This document shows positions 30,601 to 63,700 of a stretch of DNA of 64,000 nt, one piece after another. The position numbers were made by a program, and so were the translations under genes. The notes beneath the pieces are model-generated. The model searched no databases and was not told where the DNA came from. It saw only the letters and a program-made list of their open reading frames with translations. How positions within the stretch are numbered: the first letter of the stretch is position 1; each line of letters starts with the position of its first letter. Origin of the DNA: Lampris incognitus (lineage: Eukaryota; Chordata; Actinopteri; Lampriformes; Lampridae); the NCBI RefSeq assembly GCF_029633865.1, contig NC_079214.1:27398724-27462723 (forward strand), in the 5' to 3' direction.

Positions 30601-33600
30601 GGCCATACTGAATTGCCCCTAGGTATTAATGTGTGTGTATGTGGGCCCTGTGTGATGGCCTGGCGGCCTGTCCAGGGTGTCTACCCGCCTGCCGCCCAAT
30701 GACTGCTGGGATAGGCTCCAGCATCCCCGTGACCCTGAGAGCAGGATAAGCAGTTCAGATAATAGATGGATGGATGGATGGATGGATAATCTTTAACAAA
30801 ATAAAAGGCAACAGTTGAATATACTAAAATTTATAAATCCCAAATACTACAGGCTACCAACTGTAAGTAGTGTATGAGCATTCTAAAACAATCATGTAAG
30901 AGAGGCTATACTAAAAGCTTAGCAGTGAGCGAAACTCTTGATTCACCCATTTTACCCACCCATTTTGCCCTTGCTTGTCAAGACTTCACGTTTTTATTTT
31001 TCTAACTGGCAGCTCGATAATGGAGGTCCATGGATGAATCCTGAGGCTCCAGTGACTGAGAACTCTGCGAACTATGGAACAGAACGGGACATAGCCAACT
31101 GTCCATTCTTCCTCAAGACAGGATCGTGTCGATTTGGAGAGAGGTGCATTTTGTTTTTCTACTGAAACCCATTGCTGCAAGGCACTTTTGCACCCCTTAT
31201 GGGCATGGTAAATGGGTGAATGGATTAATCAATTACTTTCATATTAGACCAAAACTTGGTGTGTTTCTTGTCTTCATTATCTTTGGGACTTACAGATGCT
31301 CTCGTAAGCATGTTTATCCCACAACCAGCCCTACTTTGTTGATCCGTGGCATGTTTGTGACGTTTGGCATGGAGCAGTGTCGGCGTGATGATTATGACAC
31401 AGACGCGTGTTTGGAGCACAGCGAGGAGGAGCTTCAAGATTATTTCCTGGAATTTTACCATGACGTTCTGCCAGAGTTCAGGAGTGTTGGCAAAGTGGTT
31501 CAGTTCAAGGTATGAAGATGGGTTTAGCATAAGAGTTTAGGAAACGTAATTAGAATTACGATATGATCACGAAATGTCTTAGTCCAGGTAGCTTGTGAGG
31601 AAATTCAGTTCCCTAAGTAATTATTTCGAGAAGTCTAAACTGATCACCACCAAAATTACATACAGAAAAAACACAACTTAGTTTTGATCAGTCTAGATTT
31701 CTCAAAATAACTTTTGCTCACTGGAAACCATTCTCCAATTAACTTCTCGGGTTCTTCACTTGAAATATGGTGAACAAAGTGAAGATTATATTGGATAACA
31801 TTTGCCCGGTCCATTTTTGTCTTCTGCTTCTTTAAGGTCAGCTGTAACTTTGAACCACACCTAAGAGGAAATGTTTATGTCCAGTTTGACACGTAAGCCA
31901 ATACACAATCATTTTAATACTTGTTGAAAAATAGTTCATCATTGCTTCTTTCATTGTTTTGAATAAAACTCTCATTCTTTGTTCTCTGTTGTGTGCTAAG
32001 AGAGGATCAGTGCAGAGAGGCCTTCCTCAAGTTTAATGGGAGGTGGTATGCAGGGAGGCAGCTTCATTGTCAGCTTTGCCCTGTTACACGGTGGAAGAAT
32101 GCAATATGTGGTGAGTTGTGTATTCATCAGAAAATTGAAGGGGGATTGCTTGTAAAGTGCAAGAAATGTGCTGCTGTTGCAACATGTATTTGGTGACTTT
32201 AGTACAGAGATATCTGCAGCATAGTTCCCTGTATTTACAAAGCAACAGTGCAAAACAAGTAATAAAAATTCAGCTTTACATAACAATCTAACTAAATAGT
32301 CACCAATTATTTTTGCTAGATGTTATGTTGTAGAGTACATTTGCAGCTGTTGCAAGAAGGTAAATGAGTGTGCAGAAGTGCATGGTCTAGAATTACACGT
32401 GACAAGTACCAGTGGGGTCATAGAAATGTTACACGTATAGGAGTTATTAACAGTAATTGAGTTTTTAATCAGGACTGTGTGGTTGTGAGCGAGTTTAAAT
32501 TGAGATTAGGGGGTCTTTTGGCGGTGAGGAGAGGGGTTAATTAGTTTTGGGAAAACACTTGAAGTGATGGAAAGTTTAGGTTGGAAGACAAGTGTACTGG
32601 TATTGTAGTTGTGCACTGGAGATATTCTGTGGCAGACATTGTTCATTTGCTGATTAGAGAAAATCTTAAGAGATTAGAACCAAACCAACACAGCAATAAT
32701 GTTGTTTCCTGCTTTTTCCTGTGTATGTGTCTGTGTGTGTTTCCTTTCCTCAGGATTATTTGACAGAAAGAAATGTCCCAAAGGGAAAAACTGCAACTTT
32801 CTGCATGTATTTCGTAACCCTGGTAATGAGTTCTGGGAGGCGGATCGAGACCTGCACATATCGCCAGATCGTAGTGGCGAGTCGACTCATAAAATGGGTA
32901 GGTATTCAGAGCGATATGGGGAACGATCATGGAGGCAACGTCATAGCAGTAGAAGTCCCCCAAGATCCGAGAGATCCCACAGCAGGAGAGGAGGTGAAAA
33001 GCGACGGAGCCGTAGCAGGAGTAGGGAGAGGAGTCGAGACACCAGGGCCTCTCATTGTCAGAGAGAAGACAGCATACAGAGTGAGAGGAGGTCATCCAGG
33101 TACAGACCCACCAGCAGTAGGAAGGACCGGTATCGGAGCAAGAGTAGAGATAGGGGGAGGAATCGAGACCGGTCGAGGAGTGGGAGTAGAGATGGAGAGC
33201 GAGACAGGCTTTGGAACGAGAGTAGAGATGAGGACAGAGGGCAAAACAAGCATAAGGGTAGGAGTCGAGAAAGGGATAGGTCTAGGAGCAGAAGTGGAGA
33301 CAGGGAAAGGAAGAAGCAAATTAGAGAAAAAGGCAGTACTCAAAGCCCAAAGAAACCAGATTGGAGAGACGAAACAGGTGATGTTAACACCCACACACAT
33401 CGGCAACATAAGCGCTCAAAAAAAAGCAAGAAAAAGAGCAAGAAGAAACACAAGAAGAAGACAGGACATTTCCCTGAAGTAGTGACTTCATCTGGAGACT
33501 CTGAGAAGGAGGAAGAGATTGAGGAAAAGAAAGAAAAGGAGCACTTCCCTGTGACAAGTCCGAGTAAGAAGGTGAATGAAGTAGACCTGGTTTGGAGAGC

Positions 33601-33733
33601 AGGTGACCACATGGATTTGAATTCTGACTCTCAAAATGATGAGAACAAGTCTACCCCAGAGATTAAAAGTAATAAGTCGCACCTAGAAATACCAGCTGAT
33701 CTGACTGGAAATGGTGACAGTTGTACTCATTAG
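27675..33733 (+). CDS. zrsr2: U2AF35-related splicing factor ZRSR2
   Basis: ZRSR2 contacts the 3' splice-site AG, is essential for U12-type introns and also works in U2-type splicing in the nucleus. Exons: 27675-27718, 27929-28008, 28110-28173, 28266-28374, 28745-28831, 29329-29367, 31013-31143, 31296-31509, 31837-31892, 32001-32110, 32754-33733. All junctions are GT-AG and keep frame, giving 637 aa. Layout: a charged Lys/Glu/Arg coil at about residues 20-140 (EEWLERERVAQEEFKLKHER); first CCCH finger at about 171-190 (CPFFLKTGSCRFGERCSRKH); U2AF-homology RRM at about 195-300 (TLLIRGMFVTFGMEQCRRDD, LRGNVYVQFDT); second CCCH finger CGLFDRKKCPKGKNCNFLH at about 311-329; then a long RS/RE- and Lys-rich tail. 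The tail is longer than in human ZRSR2. It converges with ap1s2, the same order as on human Xp22. Confidence 0.96.
29635..29840 (+). repeat. Dispersed repeat relic with (TAG)n tail
   Basis: It contains GTGCATTCTTAGTGCCGGTC, CATAAATCAGATTTCCATAC and ACCCCTAACGGGAGCAGCC before (TAG)n. These are blocks of a repeat common in teleost genomes, probably part of a LINE-related family. It is degraded. Confidence 0.5.
30405..30787 (+). mobile_element. tRNA-related SINE, copy 2
   Basis: A full-length copy with an 11-bp target duplication AATCTTTAACA at 30394-30404 and 30788-30798. The pol III box B-like GGTTCAAGCCCC is near 30460. It ends in (ATGG)n and lies in zrsr2 intron 6. Confidence 0.9.
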
Positions 33734-33927
33734 GGACTCTCATAGTCTGCATGTCTAATTTTGTTTTTTTTTTTTTTTTTTTTTTTGCTGAGGTTGATTT
33801 AAGTTCTAGGAATGGACGAAAAAACCCTTTTCAGTTTGAAATAGCTGTGCTATCTTTTCAGCTATCATGCCATGAAGGTAGCTTTTGCAATTCACATTTT
33901 TCATTGTAGCCTTTTTGTAAATGTGTA

Positions 33928-33933
33928 AATAAA
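33928..33933 (+). promoter_or_regulatory. zrsr2 polyadenylation signal
   Basis: AATAAA about 195 bp past the zrsr2 stop, after a T-run at 33763-33786. A SINE begins about 35 bp further on, so the 3' end is probably just upstream of it. Confidence 0.65.
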
Positions 33934-33968
33934 TGTTTAAAATTTTTGTGTTGCTTTGTTTTTGTTCA

Positions 33969-34330
33969 GGGCGGCACAGTGGTTAGCATGGTCGTCTCAC
34001 AGCGAGAAGGTCCTGGGTTCAAACCCTGGGGTTATCCAACCTAGGGGGTCATCCCAGGTCGTCTTATGTCTGGAGTTTGCATGTTTTCCCCGTGTCTGCG
34101 TGGTTTTCGTCGGGGTGCTCCGGTTTCCTCCCGAAGCCCAAAAGACATGTAGGTCAGGTGAACTGGCCATACTAAAATTGTCCCTAGGTGTGAATGTGTC
34201 GGTCCTGTGATGGACTGGCGGCCTGTTCAGGGTGTCTCCCCACCTGCCGCCCGATGACTGCTGGGATAAGCTCCAGCATCCCGCGACCCCAATTGGGATA
34301 AGCGGCTTGGAGAATGGATGGATGGATGGA
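33969..34330 (+). mobile_element. tRNA-related SINE, copy 3
   Basis: Same family as at 30405, with box B-like GGTTCAAACCC near 34015 and an (ATGG)n tail. The flanks TTGTTTTTGTTCA and TTGTTTTTTTCA look like a slightly diverged target duplication. Confidence 0.87.
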
Positions 34331-35004
34331 TTGTTTTTTTCATTTAGCTTTGTTTCTAGTGGATGCATGAAAGCAGAATGAAACAAGTCAAGTAATCAAA
34401 TCAGGTTCGTTTTAGGTGACATTTATTGTTGCTTGCAATTATCACGAAAAAAAAATGTTAGTAAATGTGTTGGCAGTGTTAAATACAAAAGTTGGTTTCT
34501 TTTGAACAAATGAAAGATGAACTTGAAAAGTGCTGGGACATTTTTGGTGTTATGTAAACTAGTCAGAAATTACTTGAATTTAAATCCAGTTAATGAAACC
34601 AATTGGAAATGGCATGTAACCAGAGCTTGGTGGCCTGGTTCTGCTACAGTTGAAGTCAGAAGTTTACATACATACATAGGTTGAAGTCATTAAAAGTCCT
34701 TTTTTAACACAGATTCCATGTTAACAAACTAGTTTTGGCAAGTCAGTTAGTACTTTGTGCATGATGAGTAATTTTTCCAAAAATTGTTTACAGATTATTT
34801 CACTTATAATTCACTATCACAATTCAAGTGGGTCAGAAGTTTACATACACTAAGTTGTCTGTGCCTTTAAACAGCTTGGAAAATTCCAGAAAGTTGTCAT
34901 GGATTAGAAGCTTCTGATAGGCTAATTGACATTATTTGAGTCAATTGGAGGTGTGGATGTATTTTAAGGCCTACCTCAAATTCAGTGCCCCTTTGCTTGA
35001 CATC

Positions 35005-36028
35005 ATGGGAAAATCGAAAGAAATCAGGCAGGACCTCAGAAAAAAAATTGTGGATCTCCACAAGTCTGATTCAACATTGGGAGCCATTTCCAAATGCCTG
35101 AAGGTACCATTCCTCTGTACAAAAAGTGGTACGCAAGTATAAACACAATGGGACCACTCAGCTGTCATACTGCTCAGGAAGAGATGTTCTCTGTCACCTA
35201 GAAATTAACATATTTTGGTGTGAAATGAGCAAATCAACCCCAGAACAACAGCAAAAGACCTTGTGAAAGTTCTGGAGGAAACGGGTACGAAAGTATCTAT
35301 ATCCAGAGTAAAATGAGTCAATGTCAACATAACCTGAAAGGCCGCTCAGCAAGGAAGAAACCACTGCTCGGAAACCTGCCACAAAAAAGCCCGACTACGG
35401 TTTGCAACTGCTCATGGGGTCAAAGACCTTTTTTTGAGAAATGTCCTCTGGTCTGATGAAACAAAAATTGAACTGTGTGGCCATAATGACCATTGTTATG
35501 TTTGGAGGAAAAAGGGGGAGGCTTGCAAGCTAAGGAACACCATCCCAACCGTGAAGCATGGGAGTGGCACCATCATGTTGTTGGGGTGCTTTGCTGCAGG
35601 AAGGACTGATGCACTTCACAAAATAGATGGCATCACGAGGAAGGAAAATTATGTGCATATATTGAAGCAACATCGCAAGACATCAGCCAGGAAGTTAAAG
35701 CTTGGTCACAAATGGGTTTTCCAAATGAACTGAACCCAAGCATGCGTCCAAAGTTGTGGCTAAATGGCCTAAGGACAACAAAGTCAAGGTATTGGAGTGG
35801 CCATCACAAAGCCCTGACCTCAGTCCAATAGCAGATTTGTGGGCCGAACTGAAAAAGGGTGTTCAAGCAAGGAGGCCTACAAACCTGATTCAGTTACAAC
35901 AGTTCTGTCAGGAGGAATGGGCCAAAATTCCAGCAACTTGCTGTGAGAAGCTTGTGGAAGGCTACCCGAAACGTCTGACCCAAGTTAAAAATTTAAAGGC
36001 AATGCTACCAAATACTAAGTGTGTGTAA
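35005..36028 (+). pseudogene. Sleeping Beauty-type Tc1 transposase, decayed
   Basis: It starts MGKSKEIRQDLRKKIVDLHK at 35005, and GAISKCLKV still matches the first HTH. The reading then shifts frame repeatedly. Recognisable later blocks are [74 protein letters not shown] and RRPTNLIQLQQFCQEEWAKI. Frameshifts or stops are seen near 35105, 35190, 35300, 35410 and 35730. The usual GGGSIMLWG is altered to GSGTIMLLG, and the catalytic Glu context NPIENLW has become SPIADLW. It is not functional. Confidence 0.9.
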
Positions 36029-36038
36029 ACTTGTGATG

Positions 36039-36231
36039 CAGTGGCGCCGGCAACTGTAATCCTGTGTGCACCGTTCATGCATTTTTTTATGATTTTGTTC
36101 GTTTTTTTTGTGTTTTTTTTGTGTTTTTTTTGTGTTTTTGGCGCAAATACATTTGAAGGCCGATGATTGGTGTTAATGTCACTGGCTAATAGCGCACGGT
36201 GTGTACAGGGTTACGGCTGCTGGCGCCACTG
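36039..36231 (+). mobile_element. hAT-type MITE, 193 bp
   Basis: Flanked by a perfect 8-bp duplication TTGTGATG (36031-36038 and 36232-36239). The ends are inverted: CAGTGGCGCCGGCA on the left and TGCTGGCGCCACTG on the right, with imperfect pairing continuing for about 35 bp. It has no coding capacity. The 8-bp duplication and CAG...CTG ends fit hAT. Confidence 0.85.
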
Positions 36232-36434
36232 TTGTGATGCACTAGGAATGTAAATAAAAGCTGAAATAAATCATTCTCTCAACTATTATTCTGACATTTC
36301 ACATTCTTAAAATAAAGTAGTGATCCTAACTGACCTAAGTAAGGGAATGTTTACGAGGATTAAATATCAAGAATTGTGAAAATCCGAGTTTAAATGTATT
36401 GGGCTAAAGTGTATGTAAACTTTCAACTTAAACT

Positions 36435-37556
36435 ACATCCTGCAGATAAATGAGCATGCAGGCAATTACTGTATATTTATAACATATCCCTGTAAGCATA
36501 GGTCCTCTTGTCAGTTGTAAAGAATTTAAAGTTTTTACATCCCATATAAGTCTTGGAATGAATTTAATTTTTTAAATTTATTAGTCTGTAATACTGAACC
36601 AAAATCCCATGACAATCTCAACACTGCTCAAATGAAAATCAGTTGTGTTAGGTAGCTCTAAATCACTTTTATCATGTGCCAAGGCATCCATCTGTAGTCC
36701 ACTAAAAGCGTTAACACAGTGTTCTTTGGTCATATTGATAAAGAATTGGCTCAAACATGAATAATACACAGATATTTTTTTGTAGCGTTACTGTCTAATT
36801 TGTCATTGCAATCTTGACAAACGTAAGGTTCCCCTCAAGGTCATACAATTTTAACTGTATTTCCCAAATCTCTGTTGTGAAAATAAAAGTAAAAAAATAG
36901 CACTACCATATTATATTTCTAACAATGACTGTCCAATCATGAAGAAAAAAAAACATAGCAAAGGCAAACAACTTAAATGCAAAACATACAATTCATAGTA
37001 ATGGGGAATCACCAAGTACACCAAAAACTTAAAAGATAAAGAAGCTAAGCATTGGCTTCGACTATAATTTGTTTGGCAAGTTCGAGATATGTTTCTGTAA
37101 ATGTATTTTTATGATTACATGGGTGATTCCCACAACAGCACATTTAAAGACCTTTTATCACCTCACAAAATTAGAAATACTCTAGATAAAACTTTCATTT
37201 TAAGTCTGACTTGTAAACTGCACCACGCACATCTCTGACATCGGTAAGCATAACTTTACATCGTAATGGAGTTTTAATGTTAATGTCATTGCTACATAGT
37301 AATCCATTGGAGTTTTCAATTTTAGGAGTGTTCTGAAGACAAGCTACTGCAGAAAAGAGCCGTAGATAGAGGTGAGACATTAACACCACAGTTGGCACAA
37401 CATATGACAATGCATAAAAGTACAGTACATGGACTGTGATTCCACACATACAATTCTTGTACACAGTAAATGGAGGAGACAACAGACATGGAGGAAGCTA
37501 GAGCTACGTCTGGGAAAAGGAGCAAAGCTGGGAGCAGTTATGCTGGCAGGACTGAT
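36435..37556 (-). other. Probable ap1s2 3' UTR / flank
   Basis: AT-rich non-coding sequence downstream of the ap1s2 stop (minus strand). No other gene is recognised. The poly(A) site was not located with confidence. Confidence 0.45.
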
Positions 37557-39653
37557 CTATGTCAGTCCAATTTCTTCTAGAACACTCCGTGGTGCCTCAG
37601 CTTCCTGCAGATAACATGAAAAAGAGGGGGGGCAGTTGTTCTTCATTAAAAGGTATATTTTTTGTACGACAAGGGAGGAGATAGTGAGCGAGTCAAGTTC
37701 TGTAGAACAAAGACCCCCCCAAAATGGTCTAAATAATAGATGAAGCATAATTGGTAATTACTAAATCTGCGACGGAGGACAGGTGACCTGTCTAGTTAGT
37801 CTAGGGTTTTACAACCTTAGTAAAACTGCCATGTTGCAACAACAACTGCTGTGCCTTTGCACCAAAATAAAAAAGGAAAAAGTCACTTAACTCTGATTTA
37901 GTGCCACTGCCCACAACCATAAAGCAACAATATGCATGGCATCCAAGCAAAGGGATGAGACACGTGAGGGGAAAGTACCGAGTAAGACACTGCTGAACTC
38001 TTAGTCTAAAAATACAGAGGTAAGGATAGGATAATCCAAGGTTAGAGAAAGAAAAGGGAGCAACAATACTGGATTTCCCATTTCTATGTGATTCACTACT
38101 TTGATTATGGGTGTATATAATTGAATTCGACCTCTTTGCTATGATATTTGCCATGATTTTCTCCAAAAAGAAAAGCTGCCAGACCAATATTAGATTTTTC
38201 ATTAATTTTGCATTTTCATTTATTTAGTATCATATTAATTATTTAGGCAGTAGGAAGGCTGACACAGAATAGTAAAGGCACAGTCGAGTTCTGGTAAGAT
38301 TTGATCTAAGCCCTGTAGGTGCATACAAATTACTCCAAGGGTGGTGGACAAAGCCACCAATGTTGGAATGTTGCAACATTGCAATGTTGTCTTCACTTAA
38401 AACATCAGTTGGACGGTTGCATGGGATCTTCCACCCATTCCAGAGAAAGTGTTGGTCTTAAAAAAACAGTCCTTACCTCCTGCAGCAGGTCGGCCTGCTC
38501 AATTGCCTTCAGCACATTCTTCTTGGACGTCTCCTGGGCCTCTCCTCCCAGCAGGAACTCATCCAGAATGAAGTAGGCCTTCTCAAAGTTGAAGATGATA
38601 TCCAGCTCACACACCTGTGAAATCACACCATCAGAGGCAGATCCCAGGAGATCTTCAACTTCAGATTTTTTACTGTGGTCTTTCCCTTCCCCATTTCCTG
38701 AAACGAAAAACCAGAGATGAAATGTGTGTGAAGAGTACTCACACTTCCAAAGTATTTATCGAGCAGCTCCACATATCTATGGATGATCTCCAGGGTGATC
38801 AGCTCATTATCCTGGTCCTCCACTGCACAGCAGAAATACAGGCTAGCATATCTGTAAAAGAGCAAAACATAGAGAAATACATGGCGTCAACATTTAAAAA
38901 AAAGTAAAATCATAGCCCTTGCTCACACAGTAGGCAAACAGCCTTTTGTATTTAATAACTGCTTTTTCTTTTTTATCTTAAACTAAGTGTTAAGTAAAAA
39001 AATTTTCTACACCACCACTGTAGAAACTGGTAGCCTTGTATGAAACAAAGCTAAAGGTGGCTTTACAGTGACTCATGGGAAGCAGATGGTTACTAGCTTT
39101 TGCAACAGAGCTGATGGCCTAGAGTTGGAGGTTGATAGCAAGTAAAATAAAATGAGCTAGAAATGAACTAAAGCTTTGCACTGTGAAGTGGAGTTGTTGC
39201 CTCAAAACACTCAGACCGGACAAAAATGTGCAGTAAAATAAACGTTATAACTGGAAAGATGCAATATTGTATTCATATGTTTCAAAGATTTGGGAATGAA
39301 TAGTGCTTCTCTGCTCCATCTCAGGCTGAAAACATGTATAGGTAAATATGGACATATATAGTGTATGTCTCTGCATTAAGTGTGAACTGGGGGAAAGCAT
39401 AGATGAGAGGGAGAGAACTGGACAAACTGCAACCATACTGCAGTCAGGGGTGTGGACTTTCCTTGCACACACACCTTTTGTAGACAATCTTGAGGTCACG
39501 CCACTCCAAAAAGCTGCACATCTTAGGCTTACGTGCCAGTATGGTCTGGACTAGGTCTCTAGAGATCTTCTTCCTCTCTTTGTCAGACAGAGGCACATAC
39601 CACTTCTGCAGCCGCAGCTTTCCCTGCCTGCTGAACAACAACATGAACTGCAT
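37557..39653 (-). CDS. ap1s2: AP-1 complex subunit sigma-2
   Basis: The small sigma subunit of the clathrin adaptor AP-1, which sorts cargo at the trans-Golgi and endosomes. With gamma-adaptin it forms the site that binds acidic dileucine signals. Coding exons (minus): 39475-39653 ([20 protein letters not shown] to DLKIVYK), 38743-38851 ([20 protein letters not shown] to DKYFGS), 38477-38614 ([20 protein letters not shown] to ADLLQE) and 37557-37604 ([15 protein letters not shown]). The total is 157 aa, the same as human AP1S2. The ATG sits directly behind the exon's acceptor AG, and a 5' UTR exon ends at 40195 with a GTAAGA donor. The C-terminus SVLEEIGLT separates it from AP1S1 and AP1S3. 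A frame running past the third coding exon (38405-38476) could give an alternative end but is unsupported. It converges with zrsr2 and diverges from phka2. Confidence 0.95.
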
Positions 39654-40194
39654 CTAAAGGAAGGAGGAGAGGCATAGTGGGGAACAGGGTGGAGGGGTTC
39701 CATTAAAATAAAAAGATGGAGATTGTGCAGTAGCGCGAGGTACATATGTTGAGAGGTTAAATGGAGCATTAGGACGTAAAAGAAAATTGATAGACGAGAA
39801 CTAGAAAGGACAAAGTGGAGTGTCCACAGTTAACATTATTGTTACATTTTCCATTATAATTTGTCAAGTCCCACCATGGCTAAGAGAAATAAAATCAGAC
39901 AGAACCTCAGCATTTCGTAGAAAGGGGTGACTTTGGAGGTTAAAACGAAGTGTTTCGGTAATCAAAGTTATTGTTGAAGTTACGTAAAAAATAATCTAAC
40001 AACCGAAGGGGCTTGAATATAAACTTTAAACAGTGTGGTATGCTAGCTGGCTAACGTTGGCTAGCCTTATCGTCAGATACAAACAAGATCAAACGGGGAT
40101 GCTTTTCCACACGTTTGGTCATGACAGGTCATTTGCACTCCCCTTCTGCAACGCTTAGATAAGCTACAGCTGACAAGTAAATCACAGGTCTTAC

Positions 40195-40330
40195 CTCGAA
40201 CCTGACTTAGCTTCGACACTTGGATGATCGGAGACTTTGAGAAATTCAGGCTAAATACGTGGCCAAAAAGTGAGAGCCCCGGTGTTGTGGTCCACTTGTT
40301 CCGCTAGCTGCTACGCTAGCGAACAATCCT
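40195..40330 (-). other. Probable ap1s2 5' UTR exon
   Basis: The minus-strand sequence GGTTCGAG/GTAAGACC gives a strong donor at 40195/40194, in the right place to splice to the coding exon at 39653. The upstream edge is a guess. Confidence 0.5.
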
Positions 40331-62229
<21,899 letters not shown>

Positions 62230-62254
62230 TGACTTCTATAGAGAGGTTGCAACA

Positions 62255-63698
62255 TTAACAATAATGATAATAACTACATTTTATTTGTGTAGTGCTTTTC
62301 AGAGTACAAATATGCTTTAAATAAGATAAAATAAACATGTAAACAACACACCAAAAGCATGCAACACACAACATTAACCACACACTAAAAAGCAATTCTG
62401 AAAATGTGAGTTTTGATTAATGATGTGAACATGGACAGGTCAGCGCAGTCTCTGACTTGTTTGGGGAGGGGTTTCGAGGGGGAGGAGGCAGCTACGGAGA
62501 AGGCTCTGTCACCCCAGGTCTGGTGCTTGGAGACAGGAGGTTAGCATCAGAGGAGCGAAGGCTGCCGGAAGGTGTATGGTAGTAGAGCAGGTCAGTGAGG
62601 TAGGAGGGGGTCTAGCTATGGAGGGCTTTGTGAGTGAGGAGAAGGACTTTGAATTGGATCTGTTGTGGGACAGGGAGCCAGTGGAGGTTCTGGAGGACAG
62701 GGGTGATGTGGCCACAGGAGCGGGAGAGGATGAACAGGTGAGCAGCAGAGTTCTGGATGTACTGGAGTTTATTTAGGACTTTGGATGATGAGCCGTAGAG
62801 AATGCTGTTGCAGTAGTCAGTTCTTGATGTGGTGAAGGCATGGATCAAAGTTTCTGTAGCAGAGAAGGAGAGTGATGGGCGGAGAGGAGCTATGTTTTTT
62901 AGGTGTAAAAAGCAGTTAAAAAAGCAGTTCTGGTGATTTGGGAGGCAACAACATGTTCCAGTATTTTTGACTGAAAGGGGAAATTGGAGATGGGCCAGAA
63001 GTTTCTCATGATATCAGGGTTGAATCCAGGTTTTTTTGAGGATGGGGGTGACAGCAGCCAGTTTAAGTGCATGGAGGACTGAGCCAGAGATGAAGGAGGA
63101 GTTAATGTTTTCTGTGATGAGTGAGGAAATATCTGGGAGGCTGTCCTTAACAAGATTGGATGGGATGAGATCCAGAAGACAAGTGGAGCTTCTCATTCCT
63201 ACCATACGGTTGGACAGCTCCATTGGGGACACAGGAGAGAACTTGACAGCAGCTGAGTTGTAAAGGGGGGTGAGACGGATGGGGAGATGGAGAAGGAGGG
63301 GGAGGTGGTCAGATTGCTTTAGATAGTGTTAATGTTTTATTGGAAAAATGAAGGGAAAGAGTTGCACTTGTTAACTGTGAAGGAACTGGAGGCAATGCCA
63401 CCGGGTTTGAGAAGTTTGTTTATTGTAGAAAAGACAGTTTTGGTGTTGGTGGAGCCAGAGTGTATGATGTGTGAGTAGTTGGTGGACCAGGCTGTGATGA
63501 GAGCATCTTTGTGTTGTTGAAGGTAGGCTTGGAGTAGGCTTGGAGATGCACAGTTAAACTAGTTTTCTTGCAGATTCTTTCAAGCTGGTGCTTACAGGAT
63601 TTCATTGGATGGAGTTCAAGAGTATACCAGGGAGCTGACTGTGTGACTGAGACTGTTTTGTTTTTCATGGGGGTCAGCTGATCAAGACAGGCGGAAAG
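62255..63698 (-). mobile_element. L2/CR1-group LINE, truncated
   Basis: Minus-strand blocks: SVTQSAPWYTLELHPMKSCK (near 63620), NRMVGMRSSTCLLDLIPSNL (near 63170), PISNFPFQSKILEHVVASQI (near 62970) and FTTSRTDYCNSILYGSSSKV through LQNLHWLPVPQQIQFKVLLL (62612-62848). The 3' UTR ends near 62260 with GCACTACACAAATAAAATG. The RT palm with YADD is missing between 62970 and 62850, so the copy carries an internal deletion as well as 5' truncation. It lies in phka2 intron 7. Confidence 0.8.
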
Positions 63699-63700
63699 TA

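Larger units (their letters stand above)
29368..31012 (+). other. zrsr2 intron 6 with inserted repeats
   Basis: The largest zrsr2 intron (1.65 kb). It contains the old dispersed repeat at 29635-29840 and a SINE at 30405-30787. The remainder is AT-rich with no coding signal. Confidence 0.8.
34647..36434 (+). mobile_element. Sleeping Beauty-lineage Tc1 transposon relic
   Basis: The left end CAGTTGAAGTCAGAAGTTTA follows TA at 34645-34646. An inner repeat GGGTCAGAAGTTTACATACA (IR/DR layout) is near 34832. The right end is the eroded inverted repeat AGTGTATGTAAACTTTCAAC. Inside, the transposase remnant spans 35005-36028. The sequence is recognisably the salmonid/Sleeping Beauty type. A 193-bp MITE (36039-36231) has inserted between the transposase and the right end. 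Confidence 0.93.

Noticed and set aside
38405-38476. Alternative C-terminal ap1s2 exon by intron read-through
   Set aside because: The extension [18 protein letters not shown] has no family match, whereas the spliced end [15 protein letters not shown] is conserved.
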